Below, one piece after another: positions 35,090 through 46,282 of a stretch of DNA of 64,000 nt. Made by a program: the position numbers and the translations under genes. Every line of letters starts with the position of its first letter. Position 1 is the first letter of the stretch. The DNA is from Symbiodinium natans (taxonomy: Eukaryota; Sar; Dinophyceae; Suessiales; Symbiodiniaceae). The stretch spans positions 243,085-307,084 of the forward strand of contig CAJNDS010002298.1 of NCBI GenBank assembly GCA_905221605.1. Direction: 5' to 3'. Under the pieces are notes generated by a model, which saw only the letters and a program-made list of their open reading frames with translations, was not told where the DNA came from and ran no database searches.

Positions 35090-37520
35090 TTTGGTGGTCG
35101 CTTGCGTGGTCATTCACATTCTTTCACTCATGTCCCCGAGCGCTCTTGTGAAAGGCTGCAGTGTGCCATCGCCCACCGTGGGGCATGACTCTGTCGCCAA
35201 GGCACGTTCATGTCACACTCTTCGATCGCCATGGCGTGTCTGGTAAGAAGCTCGGAAGAAAAGAAAAACTGCTTCTGACTCCTGCAAAGATCTGTGGGGG
35301 CAAGATGAGGCGAATCATCTGCGTGCTTCTGTGGTTCCTATGGGCACTAACTGTACAGCGGCTTATTTCGGCACAGCAGCGGCATTCGCTCCAAGAATGC
35401 TCAAAGGCTCCACAGCGAGGTTGGTCAGTCTAGCAGCTCACAAGCCTTTACCTGTACCTGAAATTCCTCTGTGGGAAGTTGTAGACAGAAACCTAAAAGC
35501 TGCCGTCAAACAAGTTACCCCAGCCTCTTCCAAGGACCTGGCAAGCGTGGCATTCAATACCCCGAGGTCGGACAATGCAAGACGAGGCTTCGACTAACTA
35601 GATACGACGAGGTAAGATGCAGGATGCGCATGAGATTTCCAGATCTTTTGAGCCTCTCTGCCCCACTCTCAGCTCGGCTAAGCAAGGCTAAGGCACTTAA
35701 GCGTCTGCACAGTGAAACTGGCTCGTGACTCCGCAATCACACGCGTTTGATCGTGTTTGTGCATATTCCTTTCGCCCACACACCACTTGTGCTGCTCAGG
35801 CACCGCTGGTTATGCAGAGCCATTTCGTGCTACCGGGTCTGCAACGCACCCTTCACAACGTAAATGGTCTGATTGCCTCGGGCCAGGCTGTGTTCGTTAC
35901 TGCCTTGAGCCACTTTCATCAGAATCATGTCGATGCCAAAGACAACTTGAGTCGCTCGCCATCCTCCATCTTCTCAGCAATTTCCCGCAGTTGCTGTCGC
36001 ACAACATAGTCACTCAACTTGCACCTGAACGAATGCTCTGGCAAGCCACAAAGAGGTGCAGACCCAAGAAGAGCTGCCTCTCGCCATAAGTCTGCTGATA
36101 CTCGTCCTTGAGACCGGCACGACAAACTCTCTACACAGCAGAAGTACGGGGGCGCGGAAGACTAGGGAACGGGAGTGGAGTGGAGGAGAGGCTGGGGCAA
36201 TGCATTTGTGTTTGCAGTTGGCTGTCGTTCCAAGGCGCACAGACACTGCTCTGATGTCGTTCGTTGTGTACTGTAGTAGGGCAACGTAAGGGCCTCACTA
36301 CCGCCGGGAAAGCAAGGGGCGGGGAGAGAGGGCCAGGGGGAGAGGAGGGGGTCAAGGAAGGAATGCTGAAAACAAGATTGATCCCGAACTCCTTTGACCT
36401 GACAAGACCGCACGCGCTCGTGCATACTGAGCCTCTGACCATCACATCCTGACGAGTGACAGAATCCCGATGACGGAAGAGCGAGAGCCTCAGATTGAAC
36501 AGCCCATGTTCCTTCCAGCTACTGGTACCCGAGTGACACCACAATCATTGCACCGCTTCAGGCTTTATCGCAAAGGTCGGCACAACGTTTTGCGGAACTT
36601 GTCGTGCGACTCTGTCCCGGTGCGCGCAAGGACCCAAACACCACGAACCTTGCAACAGGTCTCGCACTGTCTCATGGAAGGTTGCATTAAATACCGGAGT
36701 CACTCATCATCATTGAACAACAACGTACTGACCTACGAGTACTACGCGAAGGTTCGCGCCTTTTCCTTCCATGTGCACTCCGCCCAAAGCTCGTGGCACA
36801 ACGAACGCTTTGAAGACAGCGTCACCCAACTGCGTTGGTACACTGACTACTGACCTCGATGTAACAGACCCCCCTCGGCCGTGGCAGTGGTCTGGTCGGG
36901 GTTCAGTACAAGATTATGGCCAACTCCAGCTGAGCAATCCTCTTCTCAAGACCGCATGCTGCAAAACCCGGCGAAGCCTTTGCGCACCTCACAGCGGCTC
37001 TGGCCTCAAACCAGACAACCTCCTGACCCCACACCGTCGTCCGCGTCCACCATACCTCAAAGCAGTTGGGACAAGTGAGGCTGACTGTTCGCTCGGGGCG
37101 AAGTCGGAGGACCACTGGTGATTTCAAAGCTCGCCTGCTCCTCAAACGTCTGAAAGGAATTGAGTTCATGCGGATTCAGGGCCCAGAGGCACCTGCAATC
37201 GACAGCAAATGCCGGCTCCAAGAAGTTCATGAGGCCATAGTTCGTGGCAGCCCTACCAAGCGGGCAAGCTTATGTTGGGCTTCCGCATCTTGAGGCCCTC
37301 CATCTTGGCTTTGGAGCCCTCGCCCGAAACAGCACGCGGCATACGCGTTCGCGGAATATCGCCAGGGGTGTCTTGCTTCCACTCGCGTGCCTGTTGGTTC
37401 GAGTTAGTCCATAATCAGCATGCCCATCGCATGCTGTGTGCTTCATCTGGCGAGGCTGTGCACGCACACACGGAGTTGTTCCCCCTTCCACTGAGTGGTG
37501 AATAGAGAATAGTGTCCTTG
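35090..37520. other. stretch with weak coding signals
   Basis: A plus-strand frame at 35331-35597 (MVPMGTNCTAAYFGTAAAF, then IPLWEVVDRNLKAAVKQ) and minus-strand frames near 35830-36030 (IDMILMKVAQGSNEHSLARG; LREIAEKMEDGERLKLSL) look partly protein-like, but they conflict in strand and have no family. No RNA gene or element was seen. Confidence 0.35.
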
Positions 37521-37524
37521 CGAA

Positions 37525-37953
37525 CTACTCGAACTTGCCCGCAGAAGCCAGAAATAGCATCATCCTCCCCGCCCGTGCTCCAGGCGACTGGCGCCTGCAT
37601 GTCGTCGCCACCAGTTCTCTGCCGTCAGCTTCTTCTTCTTCTGCTCTTTCGAGCTCTGCCATGAGCTTCCTGTCTTCTTGGACTTCGGGCTTCCTGTCCA
37701 CGGCCGTCAGCTGGTTCGTGATGGTGGCCAAGTGCTCCTCGGTCTTCTTCTGGGCCTCGTTGATGCCTGGATTCGAGCTCGGGCCCTTCCGGTTTGGAGG
37801 GCAGACTCTTGCCCACCGAGCCAAGGGGGGAGGGTCTTGGAGGCTCTGTTGGGGCGTGGCGTCTGCGGTCCTCCTCAGAAAGGGGGTTTGTGCAATGGAA
37901 GAGCCGGATGGAGGCTTCCTGCGGGTCAACTCTCGCTGGTACGACTGCTGCAA
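37525..37953 (-). CDS. probable coiled-coil protein fragment
   Basis: A 142-codon minus-strand frame. After a proline-rich start it becomes a charged helix: INEAQKKTEEHLATITNQL, then VQEDRKLMAELERAEEEE. The plus-strand frame over the same bases is Leu/Phe/Ser-rich and is a shadow. No domain beyond the coiled coil was recognised. Confidence 0.4.
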   Translation of the reverse strand: MQQSYQRELTRRKPPSGSSIAQTPFLRRTADATPQQSLQDPPPLARWARVCPPNRKGPSSNPGINEAQKKTEEHLATITNQLTAVDRKPEVQEDRKLMAELERAEEEEADGRELVATTCRRQSPGARAGRMMLFLASAGKFE

Positions 37954-38214
37954 AACACCATAGCCCCAAGAAGGGACTTGGAATCCTCAACCTGATCACG
38001 CCGTCTGCAAGGCATGGTGGTACACACGCGACGACGAGGCAACAACAGCCATGCACGAAGGGGATGCCAGCCCCGGTTTTGGAGCTGGAAGGAAACGCGG
38101 CCCAGAGCCGCCGTCAGTACTCATCCGGCCATATCCAACCCATGGAGTCTCGGAAAAGGCCACGCAGTTTCCACGCAGTTTGGAGCGTCGTGGCCTCGGT
38201 ATCATCACTTCCTC

Positions 38215-38590
38215 TCATACGGGATGTAGACACTGTGTGACACTGTGACTGCCCTGGAACCACGATGTGGTCTTGACATGTTTTCACTCTGGCGATGCTT
38301 GCCAATGCTGTGAGCCAAAATGTTGGCAGGGTAGATTCGTTGGGATGCAGAAATGATGCATATGCACAGCACTGTGCAGCTCTAACGAGCGCCTGCAGCG
38401 CATCGAGCTCCTCCATGGAAAGGACACCCAGGAGGTCCTCCTGCACAAGGATCACATGGGGGTTTACGAAAATAGGGGGGTACCTTTTTGGAAAAAGGGG
38501 ATCCTACTATTTCGGGGTCTATGTTGGGGGCCCCCTATTTTCGTAAACCCTCACATGGTCTTGAGTGGCCATCTTGCACGCTGCCAAGTG
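38215..38590 (-). CDS. probable exon pair interrupted by a MITE-like insertion
   Basis: Minus-strand sequence below 38440 reads EDLLGVLSMEELDALQALVR then CAYASFLHPNESTLPTFWL, ending at a possible donor near 38270 (GCCAGA|GTGAAA). Upstream of the insertion the same frame reads LAACKMATQDH. If the 92-bp element and one target copy are removed mentally, the frame is continuous across the site. With the element present, GTGAGG at its border and TTGTGCAG|GAGG just beyond would allow it to be spliced out. The protein family is unknown, so the coding status is inferred. Confidence 0.35.
38459..38550. mobile_element. 92-bp MITE-like element with 20-bp perfect inverted ends
   Basis: Left arm GGGTTTACGAAAATAGGGGG at 38460-38479 and right arm at 38531-38550 are exact reverse complements. 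The element is flanked by TCACATG at 38452-38458 and again at 38551-38557, a 7-bp target-site duplication. The 50-bp middle has no coding capacity. It is a non-autonomous DNA-transposon relic or a related introner-like element; the superfamily cannot be assigned from one copy. Confidence 0.85.
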
Positions 38591-39720
38591 TTGTACCAAG
38601 AGTCACCAAGCATACCTTGCCTCTCGGATCTCTTCTGTGGGATGCTTGCGCTGGATGAGCCTGGCTGGAACATCTGGCAAGAGGCAACGCAGGCACTGAG
38701 ATAGAAGCATGTCGCAGCCTTTTCAACTCCTCCGTAGTCTTCGGTCCGGTCAGCAGCGCTTCCCGCGCCTGGACTGCTTCTCACATTTATTGGGAAACCG
38801 TGCAATCCCGCCTGCTCCACACCAGCCTCTGGCAAAAGCCTGGCACGTGTCCTGGAACCGGCTCCAGCAGAAACCTTCCAAGGAAAGCGACGGCAGCATG
38901 TTTCGACACTGTGCTGACACGGGGGGTATGCCTGAAGCTTGCCTCCACTTCCTGCAGAGCCTGCCATGATCCAATAAGTGTGCATTTGCAGCGACATTCT
39001 TCAAACAGTGAACGCTTCTCTGAAACTTGCCAGGGAGGCTTTGGTTACCGGCCTAGGGTCAGAAAAAAGCAGGCCATGCTGCCCAGGCAACACGTACTGG
39101 TAACAGTGCTGTACCGCGCCTTGATCACTTCGGTGCGTCGCGACTCAAGCCTCAAGTCAACTGTGAAGTCTGTGGGTCACTCGAGACACTCGGGTCTACA
39201 TCAAGCACTGCTGTGTACACCAGCAGAGAGATGCTATGGCAGCTCGTGTGACCTTCCGGACTCCGAGCAATCTGGAAACCATGAGCTGCGCACCAGTCAT
39301 CAAACTCCTTCACCAGCTCGGGGTATCGACTCAGGCAATCCTCATTTCATGCCACTGTCCGTCGGTCATTGGATCGTATCCCACGTGCACGACAATCACT
39401 GTCGCAACCAAGCTCACTGAAGCAATCGCTTCAGTCCTGGTCAGGATCGGCCTTCATCTTCAAGTACTGCTTGTCCTGTTCTCGGGGGAAATGGGTGTCA
39501 GCCTACGCAGGGCGCACCGTACAAAGGCGCGCCTCAGACTCCTGCAGGACGCTGTGAACTATCTCCCGCAGCGCATTCGCAGCTACTGTCTGCTGGAAGA
39601 CCTTAGCTGTTGTTGACCCGGCGCATCCCAACACGGTGACCGCGCCATCTTGGCGAGTCAGCCAGGTGGCATCGAGTCACAAAGCAGGAGCACGCATGTA
39701 GGCTGCACGGGTACACTTGC
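38590..39720 (-). CDS. probable exons of an unknown minus-strand gene
   Basis: Protein-like minus-strand pieces in order: ATWLTRQDGAVTVLGCAG and TVAANALREIVHSVLQESEA (about 39510-39670), QDKQYLKMKADPDQ (about 39440-39480), VVHVGYDPMTDGQW (about 39365-39415), RYPELVKEFDDWCAAHGF (39256-39340, between AG|G and |GTCACA), ESRRTEVIKARYSTVT (about 39100-39160). Several are bounded by AG|G acceptors and GT or GC donors. They may continue into the frame interrupted by the MITE. No family was recognised. Confidence 0.35.
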
Positions 39721-39892
39721 ATCACACGACACAAGCCCTCAGCAAAGTCATCACAAAAAATGCAATTCACTCTTCCCATGCTCCCCAAGCATGGGCGAAA
39801 ACCGACATGCAAACAGACTTCGAGAAACACCCCCCCAAACTCCTACTACAGTACGGATTTCAGCATCACAAGAGGATGAGTCGGGAGGAAGA

Positions 39893-39904
39893 GAGGGAGG
39901 GAGG

Positions 39905-39938
<34 letters not shown>

Positions 39939-40065
39939 GAGGGAGAGGAAGAGTGAGAGTGAGAGCGAGAGCGAGAGCGAGACCGGTGAGCGTAAGCGTG
40001 AGCCTGAGCGTGAGCGTGAGTGACTGAGTGCGTGCGTGAATGAGTGAGTGCGTGAGTGAGTGACA
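39893..40065. repeat. GA, GAGC and GTGA microsatellites
   Basis: GA tract, then GAGAGC/GAGCGT and GTGAGTGAGTGC units, running directly into the large satellite that follows. Confidence 0.9.
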
Positions 40066-40074
40066 GAGACCGCC

Positions 40075-43000
40075 AGCAAGCCGCGCATCATGAGCATAGC
40101 TGGCCTGGCTCTTGGCATAGGCCGCCAGCCTGCACGCATCATGAGCGCCAGCCCCAGCCAGCGCGCATCATGAGCATCAGCGGGGCTGGCTCTTGGGGCA
40201 TAGGCCACCAGCCAACGCGCATCATGAGCATCAGCCCCGCTGGCTCTTGGCGTAGGCCGCCAGCCAGCGCGCATCGCGGGGCTGGCTCTTGGCATAGGCC
40301 ACCAGCCAGCGCGCATCATGAGCATCAGCGGGGCTGGCTCTTGGCATAGGCCACCAGCCAGCGCGCATCATGAGCATCGGCGGGGCTGGCTCTGGCCGGC
40401 AGCCAGCGCATGAGCATCAGCGGGGCTGGCTCTTGGGGCATAGGCCGCCAGCCAGCGCGCATCATGAGCATCAGCGGACTGGCTCTTGGCATAGGCCGCC
40501 AGTCAGAGCGCATCATCAGCATCAGCGGGGCTGGCTCTTGCCAAAGGCCGCCAGCCAGCGCGCATCATGAGCATCAGCGGGGCTGGCTCTTGGCAAAGGC
40601 CGCCAGCCAGCGCGCATCATGAGCATCAGCGGGGCTGGCTCTTGGCATAGGCCGCCAGTCAGCGCGCATCATGAGCATCAGCCCCGCTGGCTCTTGGCAA
40701 AGGCCGCCAGCCAGCGCGCATCATGAGCATCAGCGGGGCTGGCTCTTGGCATAGGCCGCCAGCCAGGGGCATAGGCCGCCAGCCAGCGCGCATCATGAGC
40801 ATCAGTGGGACTGGCTCTTGGCAAACGCCGCCAGCCAGCGCGCATCATGAGCATCAGCGGGGCTGGCTCTTGGCATAGGCCGCCAGCCAGCGCGCATCAT
40901 GAGCATCAGCGGGGCTGGCCCTTGCCATAGGCCGCCAGCCAGCGCGCATCATGAGCATCAGCGGGTTGGCTCTTGGGGCATAGGCCGCCAGCCAGCGCAT
41001 CATGAGCATCAGCGGGGCTGGCGCTTGCCAAAGGCCGCAAGCCAGCGCGCATCATGAGCATCAGCCCCGCTGGCTCTTGGCATAGGCCGCCAGCCAGCGC
41101 GCATCATGAGCATCAGCGGGACTGGCTCTTGGCATAGGCCGCCAGTCAGAGCGCATCATCAGCATCAGCGGGGCTGGCTCTTGCCAAAGGCCGCCAGCCA
41201 GCGCGCATCATGAGCATCAGCGGGGCTGGCTCTTGGCAAAGGCCGCCAGCCAGCGCGCATCATGAGCATCAGCGGGGCTGGCTCTTGGCACAGGCCGCCA
41301 GTCAGCGCGCATCATGAGCATCAGCCCCGCTGGCTCTTGGCAAAGGCCGCCAGCCAGCGCGCATCATGAGCATCAGCGGGGCTGGCTCTTGGCATAGGCC
41401 GCCAGCCAGGGGCATAGGCCGCCAGCCAGCGCGCATCATGAGCATCAGTGGGACTGGCTCTTGGCAAACGCCGCCAGCCAGCGCGCATCATGAGCATCAG
41501 CGGGGCTGGCTCTTGGCATAGGCCGCCAGCCAGCGCGCATCATGAGCATCAGCGGGGCTGAGGCCGCCAGCCAGCGCGCATCGTGAGCATCAGCGGGTTG
41601 GCTCTTGGGGCATAGGCCGCCAGCCAGCGCATCATGAGCATCAGCGGGGCTGGCGCTTGCCAAAGGCCGCAAGCCAGCGCGCATCATGAGCATCAGCCCC
41701 GCTGGCTCTTGGCATAGGCCACCAGCCAGCGCGCATCATGAGCATCAGCGGGGCTGGCTCTTCAGGCATAGGCCACCAGCCAGCGCGCATCATGAGCATC
41801 AGCGGGGCTGGCTCTTGGGGCATAGGCCGCCAGCCAGCGCGCATCATGAGCATCAGCGGGGCTGGCTCTTGGCAAAGCCGCCAGCCAGCGCGCATCATGA
41901 GCATCAGCGGGGCTGGCTCTTGGCATAGGCCGCCAGCCAGCGCGCATCATGAGTATGAGCGGGGGCTGGCTCTTGGCATAGTTCGCCAGCCAGCGCGCAT
42001 CATGAGCATCAGCGGGGCTGGCTCTTGGCATAGGCCGCCAGCCAGCGCGCATCATGAGCATCAGCGGGTCTGGCTCTTGGCAAAGGCCGCCAGCCAGCGC
42101 GCATCATGAGCATCAGCGGGACTGGCTCTTGGGGCATAAGCCCGCCAGCCAGCGCGCATCATGAGCATCAGCGGGGCTGGCTCTTGGCATAGGCCGCCAG
42201 CCAGCGCGCATCATGAGCATCAGCGGGGTTGGCTCTTGGCAAAGGCCGCCAGCCAGCGCGCATCATGAGCATCAGCGGGGCTGGCTCTTGGCAAAGGCCG
42301 CCAGCCAGCGCGCATCATGAGCATCAGCGGGGCTGGCTCTTGGGGCATAGGCCGCCAGCCAGCGCGCATCATGAGCATGAGCGGGGCTGGCTCTTGGCAA
42401 AGGCCGCCAGCCAGCGCGCATCATGAGCATAAGCGGGGCTGGCTCTTGGCATAGGCCGCCAGTCAGCGCGCATCATGAGCATGAGCGGGGCTGGCTCTTG
42501 GCAAAGGCCGCCAGCCAGCGCGCATCATGAGCATCAGCGGGGCTGGCTCTTGGCATAGTTCGCCAGCCAGCGCGCATCATGAGCATCAGCGGGGCTGGCT
42601 CTTGGCATAGGCCGCCAGCCAGCGCGCATCATGAGCATCAGCGGGGCTGGCTCTTGGCAAAGGCCGCCAGCCAGCGCGCATCATGAGCATCAGCGGGGCT
42701 GGCTCTTGGGGCATAGGCCACCAGCCAGCGCGCATCATGAGCATCAGCGGGGCTGGCTCTTGGGGCATAGGCCGCCAGCCAGCGCGCATCATGAGCATCA
42801 GCGGGGCTGGCCCTTGCCATAGGCCGCCAGCCAGCGCGCATCATGAGCATCAGCGGGGTTGGCTCTTGGGGCATAGGCCACCAGCCAGCGCGCATCATGA
42901 GCATCAGCGGGGCTGGCTCTTGGCAAAGGCCGCCAGCCAGCGCGCATCATGAGCATCAGCGGGGCTGGCTCTTGCATAGGCCGCCAGCCAGCGCGCATCA

Positions 43001-43205
43001 TGAGCATCAGCGGGGCGGGCTCTTGGCAAAGGCCGCCAGCCAGCGCGCATCATGAGCATCAGCGGGGTTGGCTCTTGGGGCATAGGCCACCAGCCAGCGC
43101 GCATCATGAGCATCAGCGGGGCTGGCTCTTGGCAAAGGCCGCCAGCCAGCGCGCATCATGAGCATCAGCAGGGCTGGCTCTTGGCAAAGGCCGCCAGCCA
43201 GCTTC
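40075..43205. repeat. 3.1-kb satellite, about 59 copies of a 52-56-bp unit
   Basis: Unit landmarks: GGGGCTGGCTCTTGG, then CATAGG or CAAAGG, CCGCCAGCCAGCGCGCATC, and ATGAGCATCAGC. Variants include an extra GGG before CATAGG, CCACCAG for CCGCCAG and deletions of a few bases. Blocks of variants recur about 630-643 bp apart (40500/41143, 40764/41407, 40963/41592, 41024/41657), so part of the array is a higher-order duplication. Unit lengths not divisible by 3 create long open frames on both strands with Met-Ser-Ile-Ser or Asp-Ala-His-Asp cycles; these are not genes. The array ends at 43205, where unique sequence resumes. Confidence 0.95.
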
Positions 43206-43545
43206 GCCATCCAGGCTGCTGAGGTCATGACGTTTTTAGCGTCACAGCCGATGCTAACGATGCCAGTTCAAGACACCACCATCCTACACAGCCATGCCTT
43301 GCCAGCCATTTCCAAACCTGCGTGTGAGCGCCTTTGCTTTGCGTGTGCTCCGCGAGGGTTGGCGTAGGCGCAGTGGGCAATGCAAGTCGGACATTTCTCA
43401 CACAACGCCGGGTCTCAAGCGAAACAAAATCCCCCGCGCCATGCGAGATCATGTGCATGTCTGACGGCTTAGGACAAAGGGAGCTTCAAGGCAAAGCTGT
43501 AGTTCATGCCGTTCATGCTGTAACCAGCCTGAGGAAGTTCTTCGT

Positions 43546-44089
43546 TTACATGCGAACCGGCCCTGTCCGTTCCCTCTTGCCACGCCACATGCACTTAGAA
43601 AGTCTCAACGGAACATAACCATGAAAGGATTCGAAAAGATCGAGGGCAACCGCAGGCCGACGCAAGTAATATCCATCGGCCTGGGTGGAAGATTGCGGGG
43701 GCTCCGGCCTTCGCTGAGCGCGACCATGCTGCCGGACCAGCATCCAATGTGCACCGATATGCACTGATGGGTCTGCAGCACATGGAAGATTGAAGGCCAC
43801 TTTGCGTACCCGTGACTGGGCGAAGCGAGATTAGGCCACTAAGGGTGACCTCCCAGAAGACTTTGCTACATGTCCCAGCAATCAATGCGTCAATACGCAC
43901 GTCAAGATACGTCGAGCTACCTGGCATTCTCCGTTTCAGGTCTCTGCGACTCTCTTCACCCATCACCAAATGTGAATTCATCGGAAGCTTGCTATACGAA
44001 AGAACTTGCCGATATAACTCTTCTCCGATACGGCACCGCTTCGCGGTTAACGAATCACGAGCTCGCAGAAGCCACGTTCTGGACAACAA
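43546..44089 (-). CDS. probable gene fragment next to the satellite, unknown function
   Basis: A 164-codon minus frame (43595-44089) begins MLSRTWLLRARDSLTAKR and includes GEELYRQVLSYSKLPMNSHL and YLDVRIDALIAGTCSKVFWE. A second frame (43546-43800) reads AADPSVHIGAHWMLVRQHG and SSTQADGYYLRRPAVALDLF. The overlap suggests an intron near 43780-43830. No domain was recognised. From 44100 to 44600 I see nothing. Confidence 0.35.
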
Positions 44090-44624
44090 ATGAGTGAAAA
44101 GGTGTGCCTATGAGAATATATCCGGAAGACATCTTCGACACTGCTTCGTGACCAAGGCTCACCACCAGTGAAGTCACCAACCGAAAGTTGCGATTGGAAA
44201 AAAGCTCGCGCTTTAGATCATCATCGTGCCGCTAATTACTGAATGTCCTCCTGCGGAGAACGCTTCCGGTTGGCTTGCTCACGGTGCCATGTTTGACATG
44301 AGATTTTAGTAGCTAGGCTTCCGGGATCCCACCCGGACCTAATACTGCACTGAGCAAAAATGTTGGGATTGACCCAGCTGCTAAGCTGGATAATGGTAGC
44401 TCATCTCGGCGTTTGTCGTCCTCCATGCGAAACACGTAGCAGATTCCGTCTGCAGTCTCGGTTCATCTTCCCTTCTCGGTGTCATCCTCTTCTTTTTCCA
44501 GTGTTCTTCTTCTCCCTTCTTGCTCCCTGTCTATCTGCATTTCTTTCTTTGGGGTTGATGCACCTCCATCCCAGGCTGCCCCGAACCCAACCTTAGTCAG
44601 CTGTGCTCCCTCTCTATTGTTCTC

Positions 44625-44776
44625 TCTTCTTCTTCTTCTTCTTCTTCTTCTTCTTCTTCTTCTTCTTCTTCTTCTTCTTCTTCTTCTTCTTCTTCGGCTT
44701 CTTCTTCTTCTTCTGCTTCTTCTGCTTCTTCTTCTACTACTACTACTACTACTGCTACTGCTCCTCCTACTACTAT

Positions 44777-44848
<72 letters not shown>

Positions 44849-44861
44849 AACTACAACTACA

Positions 44862-44943
<82 letters not shown>

Positions 44944-44987
44944 CTGCTGCTGCTACTACTTCTACTACTACTACTACTACTACTACG

Positions 44988-45068
<81 letters not shown>

Positions 45069-45095
45069 GCTGCTACTGCTACTGCTACTGCTACA
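44625..45095. repeat. CTT then CTA trinucleotide tract
   Basis: CTT units to about 44730, then CTA units with scattered CTG, CTC and CAA interruptions to 45095. Poly-Leu, poly-Tyr, poly-Phe and poly-Val frames across it are artefacts. Confidence 0.95.
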
Positions 45096-45444
45096 CAGCG
45101 AAGAGGCCTCCCTGGCGGAGTGGCCCCGACCACGACGGCCCGCTCTCTCGCTCTTTCTTTTCTTTTTGCGTGGGGCCTGGGCGATACGCCATCATCTTTC
45201 TCTCCCCCTATCCTTCTTCTGCACTGTTTAGGGCCCTCTCCCGGGGGAAAGAAGCCGGCGGTGAGCCAAGTGGTTTTTGTTCAATTGTCAAGCTCGTTTG
45301 GTCCCTGTTCTTCAGGGGTGGATTGCCCCTGCTGAACAATCTCGCGTTCAAGGCGTAGTCGTGCTCGGAGGTTTCGGCTTTGGCCCTCCAGCATTTTTTG
45401 TTTAACGTATGTCATTGAGTCTGGACTGGCTCTTTTTTATATTG

Positions 45445-46215
45445 TTACCTCAACAGTGTGGTGGTGGTACCGGCGCAAGGTGGGTGTTCCATTGCGTTGG
45501 GCAAGGGAATGGGTACTGTTGTTGGTGTGTTGATGTGTGGTAAGTCGTGAAGGCCGTGAAGGGTATTGCTGCGCAGTGAAACGGTTAAAGAGGCATGGGG
45601 AGGTCTTTTTTTTTTGGGGTGAAGGCAATGGACAAGGGCGATCTCCCAGGGCCTTGGATCACGGTGAGTGGTGAGAGGTCTGTTGGGAGCAAGGTTGTAG
45701 ATGGAGGCTTGTCTCCCTGTTGCACACGGCAAGGCGACTGTCAGCTCTTCTGTGCTTGCCATCCAGGCGTCACCTGCAACTGCACAGAGGTGTCTCCCAA
45801 TGTCGAACTGCAGGTAGCCCCCGGGATGCTTTGCGGGTTCGGTTGCTCCACCCTCCAACCAGGACAGGTTCTTCCAGACCAACATGGTGCGATTAGACTC
45901 GTGGACCGCGGCAAGGTGTCCGGCCAATCCCCCAGTTTGCTGAAGAATGTACAGTAGTTGGACCATGGGGTCACGTGGTTTTTCTGGGCCAGCATTATTG
46001 CTTCCCGCATGGTGCGTGTGTGCCCGCTCATGTCACTGCTCCCCGGCCCGTCTCCCATCGCTGATGATCAATGATCATGCCTCTCTCTCGTTCTGTCTTC
46101 CTCGCTCCTCTATGTCCTTCGCTATCCCTCTCCCACACTTCGCCAGGCACTTTTGGGCCATGAATGCTCGGCCTGCCTTGCGACAACTCAGCTCCATGCA
46201 CCTTAGCACGACATG
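45445..46215 (-). CDS. probable gene, unknown function
   Basis: Minus-strand pieces: CMELSCRKAGRAFMAQKCLA with CGRGIAKDIEERGRQNERE (about 46085-46205), TRTMREAIMLAQKNHV (about 45970-46025), then a 173-codon frame (45445-45966) with QTGGLAGHLAAVHESNRTML, GGYLQFDIGRHLCAVAGDAW and PWEIALVHCLHP. The change of frame near 45965 implies a short intron or a frameshift. The last third becomes Thr/His/Pro-rich and may be non-coding. No family was recognised; a retroelement origin cannot be excluded. Confidence 0.35.
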
Positions 46216-46282
46216 AGCCATGCCTTGTACCGACCATTTCTACAGTTCTCTGATTGCATTCGCAGAATCGCAGCCAGGGCAC

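Noticed and set aside
38310-38330. CATTTTGGCTCA on the minus strand, 12 bases of the spliced leader
   Set aside because: Internal to a protein-like exon, with no upstream CCGTAGC and no poly-A or retroposition signs; chance is likely.
40075-43205. CRISPR-like array of regularly spaced repeats
   Set aside because: Units are fully repetitive without unique spacers, vary in length and lie in eukaryotic DNA.
40056-43228. Many overlapping open frames of 60-123 codons on both strands
   Set aside because: They are periodic translations of the 53-bp satellite; equivalent frames appear on both strands and follow the repeat, not a protein.
44479-45358. Poly-Leu, poly-Tyr and poly-Val proteins of up to 251 residues
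   Set aside because: Trinucleotide repeat CTT/CTA read in different frames.
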